Both the position numbers and the translations under genes were made by a program. From assembly GCA_017510405.1 (NCBI GenBank), contig JAFWNG010000043.1, positions 1 to 64,000 of the forward strand: a stretch of 64,000 bases of DNA, given 5' to 3'. This DNA is from Solobacterium sp. Lineage in GTDB: Bacteria; Bacillota_I; Bacilli_A; Erysipelotrichales; Erysipelotrichaceae. This document shows positions 17,638-26,346 of this stretch, one piece after another; position 1 is the first letter of the stretch, and each line of letters starts with the position of its first letter. The notes under the pieces are model-generated. The model saw only the letters and a list, made by a program, of their open reading frames with translations. It was not told where the DNA came from and searched no databases.

Positions 17638-18567
17638 TCAGAGTTCCAGACGGATCTGACGGTCGATCCAGGACTTCTGCGGAACATCGTGGATCTCGTC
17701 ATCCGGACGGTAATTACCGATCAGGAAAGGCGATGCCGGATCGTGGAGCGCACTGTTCGCCAGTACCTTCTCCGGTTCCGCGTTTGCGTAACAGTAACGG
17801 CACAGATGCCGGCACGTATTATAGGCACCGATATCCCCGCCCAGGTAACATGCACAGGCTTCCCGGGCGTTTTTACGTTTTGGAACAAGCAGCTTTGCGC
17901 CGATCGCCTGTTCATAATCGCTGATCTTCATACAGCCGGAACAGTCCGCGCCGTACGCTTCCAGTTCTCTTCCTTCGGCGCACGGCTTCACCGTCATGCC
18001 GTGCTTCGACGCGATCTGTATGATTGCTTTGCCTAAGTCGATCCGCTGCTGAGGCAGGACTTCCCGAACTTCCGGGAAGTTCTGTTTTACTTTCGGATAC
18101 AGGTCAATAAAGCTGATCACTACGGTCTTCGTATAGCCGTCCAGCGCGCTCGCAATGGTTTCAATCGCCCGCAGATGATATTCCATGGAATACTTTTCGG
18201 TAATCAGGATCGGATCATAGCGCCATCCGACGGACGGCACACCGACGATCCCGGACAGTACTTTGAAGTCTTCCAGGATGCGGTGCTTATCCGGTACATT
18301 AGGTTCAATGTCTTTTCCGTACGGAGTGATCGTGACGTACCAGTATTGTCCGTACGGCTTCAGAAGATCCATATACCGGAACATCGGAGCCGGGTTTTTG
18401 GAACAGAAGCCGATCACATCCACGACAGAAGGATCGAGACGGTAGCGGCTGACCGCTTTGGGATTATAGGGATTCCGCACACAGACATAGCCTTCCCGCA
18501 GACGGTTCGCGAACCATTCACTGTAAAAAGCCGGTATATCGGTGCGCTGCCCGGTATTCAGGATCAT
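17638..18567 (-). CDS. DUF1848 family protein
   Basis: 309 residues. The N-terminal half resembles DUF1848 (TDIPAFYSEWF, SVVDVIGFCSKNPAPM, WYVTITPYG). The C-terminus holds a Cys cluster typical of the family, CACYLGGDIGAYNTC plus CRYCYAN, and an earlier CSGCM, suggesting metal or Fe-S binding. The biochemical role is unknown. The start at 18567 overlaps the uvrA2 stop as ATGA; an upstream in-frame ATG at 18597 lies inside uvrA2. It is the third gene of the MarR-uvrA2 operon. Confidence 0.8.
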   Translation of the reverse strand: MILNTGQRTDIPAFYSEWFANRLREGYVCVRNPYNPKAVSRYRLDPSVVDVIGFCSKNPAPMFRYMDLLKPYGQYWYVTITPYGKDIEPNVPDKHRILEDFKVLSGIVGVPSVGWRYDPILITEKYSMEYHLRAIETIASALDGYTKTVVISFIDLYPKVKQNFPEVREVLPQQRIDLGKAIIQIASKHGMTVKPCAEGRELEAYGADCSGCMKISDYEQAIGAKLLVPKRKNAREACACYLGGDIGAYNTCRHLCRYCYANAEPEKVLANSALHDPASPFLIGNYRPDDEIHDVPQKSWIDRQIRLEL

Positions 18568-21059
18568 ATGTATTTCCCTGTCCGGCTTTCCGGACAATTT
18601 CGGACAGTTTCGGGAGTGCCGCAGGCAACGATCCTGCCGCCGTCCTTACCGCCTTCCGGTCCCATATCAATAACGTAGTCTGCGCTGCGGATCACATCCA
18701 GATCATGCTCGATCACGATGACCGTCGCACCGTGTTCGATCAGTGTCCGGAATACCTGCAGAAGCGTTTCCACATCACGGGGATGCAGACCAATGGTCGG
18801 TTCATCGAATACAAATACAGAATCATCCTGCTGGCGTCCCATTTCACTTGCCAGTTTCAGACGCTGTGCTTCGCCGCCGGACAGTCCCGGTGTTTCTTCT
18901 CCCAGGGTCAGATACCCCAGACCAAGATCCCGCAGGATCTCCAGCTTCGGTCTCACCGTCTTCATATCACTGCAGAAATCCAGCGCAGTGTTCACATCCA
19001 TATCCATCAGTTCCGGAAGAGAACGCAGTTCTTTTGCTTTGTTGGCAACACGGATCTTTTTGGCATCTTTGCCATAGCGGCTGCCCCGGCATTCCGGACA
19101 GGGAATATCTACATCCGGCAGGAATTGGACATCCAGTGAGATCTGTCCCGTTCCGTCGCATACCGGACAGCGCAGTGACCCGGTATTGTAGGAGAAATCA
19201 CCGGCTTTGTACCCGTATTTTTTCGCCTCTTTCGTGCGTGCGCAGATCTTGCGCAGTTCATCGTGCACGTTGGCATAGGTTGCCACGGTAGAGCGGACAT
19301 TGATGCCGATGGGTGTCGCGTCGATCAGTTTGACGTGGCGGATGCCTTCCGCTTCGATCTTCTGTACATGTGCAGGCATTTTTGTACCGGTGCATACCGC
19401 AGACAATGCAGGTACAAGGCTTTCCAGTATCAGTGTCGTCTTGCCGGAACCGGACATACCGGTCACGACCGTCAGTCGGTTCTTCGGTATATTCACAGTG
19501 AGCGGATGCACCGTATGGATGCGTTCTGTCTCAAGATGGATCTTTCCAACGGAAAACACATCGTCCTGCCCCGTCTTTTCAGCGATATCTGCACGGTCGG
19601 AGAGATAGCTTCCAATCACGGAGCACGGATCTTTTGTGATATCTTCAATCGTGCCTTCCGCGATCACGGTCCCGCCTTTTGCGCCGGCTTCCGGTCCCAT
19701 TTCCACCAGCCAGTCGGATTCTTTCAGGATCTGTGTATCATGGTCTACCAGCAGTACCGTGTTGCCGTCCCGCACCAGGTCGTGCATGACGCCGTTCAGC
19801 CCTTCGATGTTCGCGGGATGAAGGCCGATGCTCGGTTCATCCAGTACATAGAGGACACCGGTCGTCCGGTTGCGCACAGCTCTTGCCAGCTGCATTCTCT
19901 GCCGCTCACCGGTGGAAAGCGTGGAAGAAGCACGGTCCAGTGTCAGATACCCCAGACCGAGATCCATGAGGCGCTTTGCGGCTTCCAGATACGATTCACA
20001 GATATTCTGTGCCATGTCCCGCATCTCTTCCGGAAGCGAAGCCGGAACGCTCTTTACCCAGTCGATCGATTCTTTCAGTGTCATCTGACACGCTTCGGCC
20101 AGGGATATGCCGAGAATGCGCGGCGCTCTTGCGGCATCGGACAGTCTTGTGCCATGGCACTCCGGACAGATTTCTTCTTTCAGGAACTTCTCCACCCGTT
20201 TCATGCCTTTCTCATCTTTGACCTTGTTCAGTGCGTTCAATACTGTCGCAGTGGCACTGTAGTAGGTGAAATCCATTTCCGCCGCAGTTACGCTGTCTTT
20301 GTTTTTCGGCCGGTAGAAGATATGCCGTTTCTCCATCGGTCCATCATAGACGATCTCTTTTTCTTCTTCTGTGAGATCCTTGAACGGCACATCGGTGCGT
20401 ACGCCCATCTCTCTTGCAACATCGGTCATCAATGACCACATGAGGGAGTTCCATGGTGCGACGGCGCCTTCATCCAGTGTGAGATTCTCATCCGGCACAA
20501 GGGTATCACGGTCCACTGTACGCACCGTACCGGTACCGCCGCAGCACTTGCACGCGCCCTGGGAATTGAATGCCAGTTCTTCCGCGCCCGGTCCGTAGAA
20601 ATGCTCGCCGCACTCCGGACAAACGATCTCCTGCATCGCCGCGACCTGAAGCCCTGGTTTTACGTAGTGGCCGTTCGGACAGCGGTGGCTCGCAAGCCGG
20701 GAAAACATCAGACGCAGACTGTTCAATAACTCAGTACCGGTACCGAATGTGGAACGGATGCCCGGTACACCCGGCCGCTGATGAAGCGCCAGGGAAGCCG
20801 GTACATACAGCACCTCATCCACATCCGCTCTGGCAGCTTGTGTCATTCTTCTTCTGGTATACGTGGAAAGCGACTCCAGGTATCTCCGTGAGCCTTCCGC
20901 ATACAGCACGCCAAGTGCCAGGGAAGACTTACCGGACCCGGAAACGCCGGCGATCCCCACGATCTGATCCAGCGGGATATCCACATCAATATTCTTCAGG
21001 TTATGAACTCTTGCCCCTCTTATCTGTATTTTCTTTGGTTTTTCTTCTGTTCTGTTCAT
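18564..21059 (-). CDS. UvrA2-type excinuclease ATPase paralog
   Basis: 831 residues, about 110 shorter than housekeeping UvrA (about 940). It has two ABC cores: Walker A GVSGSGKSS and GMSGSGKTT, signatures LSTGERQRMQLA and LSGGEAQRLKLA, and Walker B VLDEPSIGLHP and VFDEPTIGLHP. Zinc modules are visible as CPECG, CPECHG and CPVCDG...CPECRG. Class II UvrA proteins of this length are linked to resistance to DNA-intercalating drugs. A MarR gene 9 nt upstream fits inducible drug response. No uvrB or uvrC is nearby. Confidence 0.88.
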   Translation of the reverse strand: MNRTEEKPKKIQIRGARVHNLKNIDVDIPLDQIVGIAGVSGSGKSSLALGVLYAEGSRRYLESLSTYTRRRMTQAARADVDEVLYVPASLALHQRPGVPGIRSTFGTGTELLNSLRLMFSRLASHRCPNGHYVKPGLQVAAMQEIVCPECGEHFYGPGAEELAFNSQGACKCCGGTGTVRTVDRDTLVPDENLTLDEGAVAPWNSLMWSLMTDVAREMGVRTDVPFKDLTEEEKEIVYDGPMEKRHIFYRPKNKDSVTAAEMDFTYYSATATVLNALNKVKDEKGMKRVEKFLKEEICPECHGTRLSDAARAPRILGISLAEACQMTLKESIDWVKSVPASLPEEMRDMAQNICESYLEAAKRLMDLGLGYLTLDRASSTLSTGERQRMQLARAVRNRTTGVLYVLDEPSIGLHPANIEGLNGVMHDLVRDGNTVLLVDHDTQILKESDWLVEMGPEAGAKGGTVIAEGTIEDITKDPCSVIGSYLSDRADIAEKTGQDDVFSVGKIHLETERIHTVHPLTVNIPKNRLTVVTGMSGSGKTTLILESLVPALSAVCTGTKMPAHVQKIEAEGIRHVKLIDATPIGINVRSTVATYANVHDELRKICARTKEAKKYGYKAGDFSYNTGSLRCPVCDGTGQISLDVQFLPDVDIPCPECRGSRYGKDAKKIRVANKAKELRSLPELMDMDVNTALDFCSDMKTVRPKLEILRDLGLGYLTLGEETPGLSGGEAQRLKLASEMGRQQDDSVFVFDEPTIGLHPRDVETLLQVFRTLIEHGATVIVIEHDLDVIRSADYVIDMGPEGGKDGGRIVACGTPETVRNCPESRTGKYI

Positions 21060-21068
21060 ATATCCCTC

Positions 21069-21494
21069 TCAGTATTCTTCAATATTCCGCAGTACTTTCC
21101 GAAGCGTTTCTTCAAACTGCAGGATCTCTTCTTCCTGCATTCCCCGGTACCAGCACTCAGTCATGGAAGCCGACACACTCTCATATTCTTCTTTCAGATC
21201 TCCGGCTTTCCCGGTCAGCTTTACGATCTTACTGCGCCCGTCCTGCGGATTGTCTTCCAGAACCAGCAGCCCTGCCTGCCGCATTCTCTCCAGCATGCTT
21301 GTCAGTGATGTCTTCGCAAGTCCTGTCACCGCCGCGATCTCTTTGATCGTCATCGATTCCCGGTTCCACAGGGAATACAGGATGGTCCCCTGTGCCCCGT
21401 TGAATTCCGTAATACCCTGTTCTTTTAATAATTCATTGATCCTGCGTCCGGTCCTCTTATGGATCTGACCGATCAGATAGCCGCCCTGATACAT
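21069..21494 (-). CDS. MarR family regulator
   Basis: 141 residues from the second ATG at 21494, which has AGAGG 8 nt upstream; the ATG at 21500 sits too close to that site. The winged helix-turn-helix is visible as MTIKEIAAVTGLAKTSLTSM followed by the wing DNPQDGRSKIVKLT. It is the first gene of the operon with uvrA2 and DUF1848 and lies directly downstream of a perfect 9-bp inverted repeat, so autorepression relieved by a drug-like ligand is likely. Confidence 0.88.
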   Translation of the reverse strand: MYQGGYLIGQIHKRTGRRINELLKEQGITEFNGAQGTILYSLWNRESMTIKEIAAVTGLAKTSLTSMLERMRQAGLLVLEDNPQDGRSKIVKLTGKAGDLKEEYESVSASMTECWYRGMQEEEILQFEETLRKVLRNIEEY

Positions 21495-21512
21495 ACTCAT
21501 ACCTCTTTGCCT

Positions 21513-21540
21513 GCATATAGTACCATATAGGACTATATGC
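21513..21540. promoter_or_regulatory. Inverted-repeat operator of the MarR-uvrA2 operon
   Basis: GCATATAGT, 10 nt, ACTATATGC: two perfect 9-bp arms with a further CATATAG inside the spacer. It ends 18 bp upstream of the MarR start. Confidence 0.6.
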
Positions 21541-21552
21541 GTAAATAAATAT

Positions 21553-21577
21553 GAAAAAAAAGCTGCTCAGCGGCAGC
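21553..21577 (-). terminator. Terminator of small peptide gene 3
   Basis: Minus strand GCTGC, CGCTGA, GCAGC, then eight T. The stop codon lies in the loop. Confidence 0.8.
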
Positions 21578-21671
21578 CTCTGATCCAGCGAAGGAAAGCA
21601 GTAACTGTGAAGTTTGTTTTCTTCCAGTTCCATCCAACGTTCAGGATCTCGTAACGGTATGCACGGTTCAT
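21567..21671 (-). CDS. Small peptide 3 (34 aa), divergent family member
   Basis: The sequence begins MNRAYRYEILNVGWNW, keeping the RYE and GWNW landmarks of the other two copies; the tail is more basic (TAFLRWIRGCR). AAAGGAGG lies 7 nt upstream, a TATACT box about 25 nt upstream of the ATG, and a terminator overlaps the stop. Its divergence with retained N-terminal motif and gene plan suggests a family older than a single recent duplication. Function unknown. Confidence 0.7.
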   Translation of the reverse strand: MNRAYRYEILNVGWNWKKTNFTVTAFLRWIRGCR

Positions 21672-21696
21672 ATACTTTCCTCCTTTATCTGAGAAA

Positions 21697-21733
21697 AGTA
21701 TATATGAGATCATTTTCTTCCTTCCGAGGGGGG
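21697..21733 (-). promoter_or_regulatory. Promoter with CCCCCT element, small peptide 3
   Basis: Minus strand CCCCCCTCGGAAGG starting at 21733, a 24-nt gap after CCCCCT, then TATACT at 21702-21697. The CGGAAGG part matches copy 1 (CCGAAGG). Confidence 0.6.
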
Positions 21734-21840
21734 TATATCAGGCAGTTTTCCGGTCAGTGATTTCTATATATCCTGACTCATCATGACAGCATGCGAATTG
21801 AAATTATGACCTGGGGGTAAACGGTCCCTCATGCATCGAA

Positions 21841-22791
21841 TCACACTTCAGCTTTATTTCTCTGCATTACGATCAGGAACGCACAGATCACAGACAGACC
21901 GGCGGAGATCAGATACCGGACCACACTGACATTAGACATCATATAACTTAAGTAATTGGTATAGGGATGGATCATATAGACATACAGGCTCATTTTCCCT
22001 GCATGCGGAATATGTATCGTATCGGGATGATTCAGCGCCCACAGGAAGACGCATACAGATACCGGAATCAGACTCAGACAGCAGTTGGCATCGGCTGCGC
22101 CTTTTGACTGGCAGAACCAGCTTTCCGCCAGCAGTGCTGCTGTAAATACCAGAACTCCGATACCGGCATGTTTACTGCGGATATTGTTCTGCCGCAGCCA
22201 CACGCCGATCGACAGGAATAAGATCGACTCATTAAATCCTGCCTGCGGCCATGCCCACACAACTTTATGGATCCGGACAATATCTGCCAGGAACGGCTTC
22301 GGAAACAGCCAGCTGTAGGAAACAAATGTCATTGCGAAAAGATACAGGACGCCGCCGGCGGCGATCAGATACTTTGCCCAGCCTCTTTTCCATGCCCTTC
22401 TGCACACGGCGCAGGTCAGGATCAGAGAGATAATATACCAGTAGATCTGGTTCTGTCCGGTCGTAAACGAGCGCAGCAGCATAAACCACGGCGGTTTTTC
22501 TCTTCCCGGCAGGAATCTTGCCAGCAGATCTACAGCCTCAAAAATGACGTAGATCCGGAACAGCCGCAGTAAGTATTTATCCGTCTTTTCCCGGTCATGC
22601 AGTTTCACAGCATAGAAATATCCCGATGTTATGAAATAGAACGGTACGCCGATCCGGAACACTCCCTCCGTAAATATGCGGAAAAGGCCGGTATTCATGT
22701 CTTTAAACAGATTCAGATGGATCCCGATAATACACAGGGAAAATACCAGACGAAGAACATCAATGGTTTGGTTGCGATGCTTTGTATTCAT
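21841..22791 (-). CDS. Acyltransferase 3 family membrane protein
   Basis: 316 residues with about ten transmembrane segments. The N-terminal IDVLRLVFSLCIIGIHL, with R and H of the acyltransferase 3 (OafA/WecH-like) family, and the PFYFITSGYF stretch are family landmarks. Such proteins O-acetylate or otherwise acylate surface glycans or peptidoglycan. A terminator upstream separates it from trxB, so it is probably its own unit. The substrate is unknown. Confidence 0.8.
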   Translation of the reverse strand: MNTKHRNQTIDVLRLVFSLCIIGIHLNLFKDMNTGLFRIFTEGVFRIGVPFYFITSGYFYAVKLHDREKTDKYLLRLFRIYVIFEAVDLLARFLPGREKPPWFMLLRSFTTGQNQIYWYIISLILTCAVCRRAWKRGWAKYLIAAGGVLYLFAMTFVSYSWLFPKPFLADIVRIHKVVWAWPQAGFNESILFLSIGVWLRQNNIRSKHAGIGVLVFTAALLAESWFCQSKGAADANCCLSLIPVSVCVFLWALNHPDTIHIPHAGKMSLYVYMIHPYTNYLSYMMSNVSVVRYLISAGLSVICAFLIVMQRNKAEV

Positions 22792-22838
22792 GCCTTCATC
22801 GTAGAGGAAAACACTTCATATGACAATCAGAGCAGACG

Positions 22839-22867
22839 TAAAAAGGATATCCCGTACAGGATATCCT
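22839..22867 (-). terminator. Terminator of the nrdD-trxB operon
   Basis: Minus strand AGGATATCC, short loop, GGATATCCT, then TTTTT. Confidence 0.75.
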
Positions 22868-22874
22868 AATAGGT

Positions 22875-23798
22875 TTATCGGTTTTCGTTGATATACCGGC
22901 ATGCCGCAAGCGCTGCCACAGCACCGTCCGCCGCTGCGGTGGTTACCTGGCGCACGCGCTTCTTCCGGCAGTCGCCTGCCACGAAGATGCCCGGTGTCTT
23001 TGTCAGACAGTTCTCATCGGAATCGAAGTAGCCGTAGCTGTCCAGCGCTGCCAGATCTTTGAACGCGTCGTTCTCCGGGATCAGGCCGATTGCGACGAAC
23101 AGGCCGTCGCATTCCACCAGTTTTCCTTCGCCGGTCGTGCGGTCTTCATAGCGGATCCCGCGCAGTTCGCCGTTCACCGTTTCAAAGCCGGTCAGCTTTG
23201 TATTGGTGATGCCCTGGACATTGTCCATGGCAAACAGGACTTCCTGCAGCTTTGCTTCACCGGTGAATACCGGCAGATCCTGCAGAAGGATGACCTTGCG
23301 GCACTTCTGTGCCAGCAGGATGGCTTCCTGCAGAGCGGAGTTTCCGCCGCCTGCCACAACGACAGTTCTTCCGGAATAGAAGTCGCCATCGCATACTGCG
23401 CAGAAGGAGATGCCTTCACCGACCAGTTCTTCCTCCCCTTCCAGACCAAGCATTCTGTGTTTGACGCCGGTCGCAAGGATGACGGTACGCGCTTCGTAGC
23501 GGCTTCCCTCTTCCGTTGTCACGATGCGCAGATCTCCTTCGCAGGAAACACCGCTTACCGTTTCCACTTCAATGTCAGCGCCCTGCGCCATGATCTGTTC
23601 AAACATCTTGTCTGCCAGTTCATTTCCGCTGAGCGACAGCATAGCCGGATAGTTTTCCACTTTCGGGGAATGGGTGATCTGTCCGCCGAAGCCTTCTTTT
23701 TCAATGACCAGTACACTTTTGCCGTTGCGCAGGGCATACAGCGCAGCCGTCATGCCGGCCGGGCCGCCGCCCGCAACGATCACATCATAGACTGCCAT
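22875..23798 (-). CDS. trxB: Thioredoxin reductase-like flavoprotein
   Basis: 307 residues. FAD site VAGGGPAGMTAALYA, NAD(P) site VVVAGGGNSALQEA, redox pair CAVCD, and C-terminal FVAGDCR are all present, the full low-molecular-weight TrxB pattern. It begins 2 nt after the stop of nrdD. Because that NrdD carries its own thioredoxin-like domain, this reductase probably supplies electrons to it, directly or through a free thioredoxin (inference). Confidence 0.9.
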   Translation of the reverse strand: MAVYDVIVAGGGPAGMTAALYALRNGKSVLVIEKEGFGGQITHSPKVENYPAMLSLSGNELADKMFEQIMAQGADIEVETVSGVSCEGDLRIVTTEEGSRYEARTVILATGVKHRMLGLEGEEELVGEGISFCAVCDGDFYSGRTVVVAGGGNSALQEAILLAQKCRKVILLQDLPVFTGEAKLQEVLFAMDNVQGITNTKLTGFETVNGELRGIRYEDRTTGEGKLVECDGLFVAIGLIPENDAFKDLAALDSYGYFDSDENCLTKTPGIFVAGDCRKKRVRQVTTAAADGAVAALAACRYINENR

Positions 23799-23800
23799 GA

Positions 23801-26197
23801 TCAGCTCCGCATCAGCCAGCCTTTGATATCGGATACACCGCGGTATTTCTCAAAGCTGTCTGCGTTCGGGATGACCAGTGTCGGTGCCTGCTTGACGCCG
23901 TATTTTTCAACCAGATCACGCTCTTCGTTAGCGTTCAGAGCAGTGTACTGTACGCCTGCCTTGTCCAGCAGCGCCATAGCTGCCTTGCAGTTCGGGCATG
24001 TCGGTGTCTTGAACAGCAGGATGCCTTCGGCAGCTGTCTGTACCGGTGTCTCGACCGGTGCTTCCTGTACAGGTGCCGGTGCCGGTTCATCGACCGGTGC
24101 CGGATTCGGACCTGTATGGGTCAGTACGGAGTGACCGATGTTGTAGACTTTACGGTCTTTGAATTCCTGAGCCTTGCCGTCGTTCCAGTTCTGTACCGGA
24201 CGGTAGTAGCCGGTGATGCGGCTGTAGACTTCCGTCTTGGCACCGCAGATCGGACATGTGTACTGTTCGCCTGTCAGATAGCCGTGTTCCTTACATACGG
24301 AGTATGTCGGGGACATCGTGTAATACGGAAGCTTGTAGTTTTCCGCGATCTTGCGAACCAGGGCAGCTGCGGCTTTCCAGTCCGGAAGCTTTTCGCCGAG
24401 GAATGCGTGGAAGACAGTACCGGATGTGTACAGTGTCTGCAGATCGTCCTGGATATCCAGAGCGGAGAATACATCTTCTGTATAGCCGACCGGCAGGTGC
24501 GAAGAGTTCGTGTAGTACGGCGTGCCGTTCATGTTCGCAGTGATGATGTCCGGATACTGTTCCTTGTCATGCTTTGCGAAACGGTATGTCGTGGACTCCG
24601 CCGGTGTCGCTTCAAGGTTGTACAGGTCGCCGTATTTCTCCTGGTAGTCGGAGAGACGCTCACGCATATGGTTGAGGACATCGCGGGCGAAGCGCTGTGT
24701 ACGCTCGTCTGTGAGGTCGGCGCGCAGCCACTTGGCATTCAGACCGACTTCGTTCATACCGATCAGACCGATCGTGGAGAAGTGGTTGCTGAAGGTGCCG
24801 AGGTATCTCTTTGTATACGGATACAGACCCTGTTCGAGCAGTCTTGTAATAACGGTTCTCTTGACCTTCAGGCTTCTTGCGGCGATATCCATCAGGTTAT
24901 CCAGACGCTTGTAGAAGTCTTCTTCATCTTTTGCCAGGTAAGCGATGCGCGGCAGGTTGATCGTAACAACGCCGATCGATCCTGTGCTTTCGCCGGAGCC
25001 GAAGAAGCCGCCGGACTTCTTGCGCAGTTCACGCAGGTCCAGACGCAGACGGCAGCACATCGAACGTACATCACTCGGTTCCATATCACTGTTGATATAG
25101 TTGGAGAAGTACGGTGTGCCGTATTTGGCAGTCATTTCAAACAGGAGCTTGTTGTTCTCTGTTTCGCTCCAGTCAAAGTTTCTTGTGATGGAATAGGTCG
25201 GGATCGGATACTGGAATCCTCTGCCGTTTGCGTCACCTTCGATCATGATCTCGATGAACGCCTTGTTGACCATATCCATTTCCTTCTGGCATTCGCCGTA
25301 TGTGAAGTCGACTTCCTTGCCGCCGATGATCGCCGGCAGGTTCTTCAGGTCATTCGGAACGACCCAGTCCAGCGTAATGTTGGAGAACGGTGCCTGTGTT
25401 CCCCATCTGGACGGTGTGTTGACGCCGTAGACGAACGACTGGACACACTGCTTGACCTGCTGCTGGGACAGGTTGTCAATCTTGACGAACGGTGCCAGAT
25501 ACGTATCAAACGAGGAGAATGCCTGTGCGCCTGCCCACTCGTTCTGCATGATGCCGAGGAAGTTGACCATCTGGTTGCACAGCGTGGAAAGATGCTTTGC
25601 CGGTGCCGAAGTGATCTTGCCCGGAACACCGCCGAGACCTTCCTGGATGAGCTGCTTCAGCGACCATCCTGCACAGTATCCCGTTAACATGGACAGGTCA
25701 TGCAGATGCAGCGCTGCGCTTCTGTGCGCGTTGGCGATCTCGTCATCATAGACTTCCGACAGCCAGTAGTTGGCTGTGATCGCACCGGAGTTGGAAAGGA
25801 TCAGACCGCCGACAGAATATGTGACAGTACTGTTCTCTTTTACACGCCAGTCATTGATCTTCAGATAGTTATCCACCAGATCACGATAGTTCAGCAGGGT
25901 GCTGTTGATATTACGGACTTTTTCACGCTGTCTGCGGTACAGAATATATGCCTTTGCGACATCTGCGTAACCGGACTCGGAAAGAACCTTTTCAACACTG
26001 TCCTGGATATCTTCGACGGTGACTTTGCCGCCTTTGATCTTCTTCTCGAAATCTGCTGTAACATGCAGTGAGATCAGATCGATCACGGAAGGATGATATT
26101 CCTTCTGAAGTGCTTCAAATGCTTTTGTGATCGCCGCACTGATCTTGCCGATGTTGAATTCGACGACTTTGCCGTCGCGTTTAACTACCTGATACAT
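23801..26197 (-). CDS. nrdD: Anaerobic (class III) ribonucleotide reductase fused to a thioredoxin-like domain
   Basis: 798 residues. An ATP-cone occupies about 1-90 (VVKRDGKVVEFNIGKI). The radical-enzyme barrel follows, then NLEATPAEST, then a zinc site (C...CPICG) and the glycyl radical site RITGYYRPV (Gly near 663). A Pro/Ala/Glu-rich linker (about 694-724) joins a 74-residue redoxin with active site CPNC at about 734-737 and a cis-Pro stretch QAPTLVIP. Most NrdD end after the radical loop, so the tail is an addition that suggests thiol rather than formate reduction. It is activated by NrdG just upstream. Confidence 0.93.
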   Translation of the reverse strand: MYQVVKRDGKVVEFNIGKISAAITKAFEALQKEYHPSVIDLISLHVTADFEKKIKGGKVTVEDIQDSVEKVLSESGYADVAKAYILYRRQREKVRNINSTLLNYRDLVDNYLKINDWRVKENSTVTYSVGGLILSNSGAITANYWLSEVYDDEIANAHRSAALHLHDLSMLTGYCAGWSLKQLIQEGLGGVPGKITSAPAKHLSTLCNQMVNFLGIMQNEWAGAQAFSSFDTYLAPFVKIDNLSQQQVKQCVQSFVYGVNTPSRWGTQAPFSNITLDWVVPNDLKNLPAIIGGKEVDFTYGECQKEMDMVNKAFIEIMIEGDANGRGFQYPIPTYSITRNFDWSETENNKLLFEMTAKYGTPYFSNYINSDMEPSDVRSMCCRLRLDLRELRKKSGGFFGSGESTGSIGVVTINLPRIAYLAKDEEDFYKRLDNLMDIAARSLKVKRTVITRLLEQGLYPYTKRYLGTFSNHFSTIGLIGMNEVGLNAKWLRADLTDERTQRFARDVLNHMRERLSDYQEKYGDLYNLEATPAESTTYRFAKHDKEQYPDIITANMNGTPYYTNSSHLPVGYTEDVFSALDIQDDLQTLYTSGTVFHAFLGEKLPDWKAAAALVRKIAENYKLPYYTMSPTYSVCKEHGYLTGEQYTCPICGAKTEVYSRITGYYRPVQNWNDGKAQEFKDRKVYNIGHSVLTHTGPNPAPVDEPAPAPVQEAPVETPVQTAAEGILLFKTPTCPNCKAAMALLDKAGVQYTALNANEERDLVEKYGVKQAPTLVIPNADSFEKYRGVSDIKGWLMRS

Positions 26198-26258
26198 TAA
26201 TACTCCTCCACCTTTTTGTTCCGGTTTATTTGCCAGCCCGGATTTTGTTGCATATCCA

Positions 26259-26286
26259 ACTATATCACCGGAAAGAGGAAAGTCAA
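26259..26286 (-). promoter_or_regulatory. Promoter of nrdD-trxB
   Basis: Minus strand TTGACT (26286-26281), 16-bp spacer, TATAGT (26264-26259). The leader is about 55 nt with AGGTGGAGG before the ATG. No convincing NrdR box was seen. Confidence 0.6.
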
Positions 26287-26346
26287 TGCAAATGACCTAT
26301 GTAAATCTGTTACATTTTGTGTACCCTTTTTTCGCCTTTTCAAGGC

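Noticed and set aside
21800-21830. Another CCCCC block on the minus strand that might mark a fourth peptide gene
   Set aside because: No -10 box at the right distance and the following ATGs give at most five codons.
24116-25687. 523-codon plus-strand frame opposite nrdD
   Set aside because: Antisense shadow: nrdD on the other strand has complete family motifs and this frame has none.
26198-26346. NrdR box upstream of nrdD
   Set aside because: No 16-bp NrdR-type palindrome pair could be recognised, only a standard promoter.
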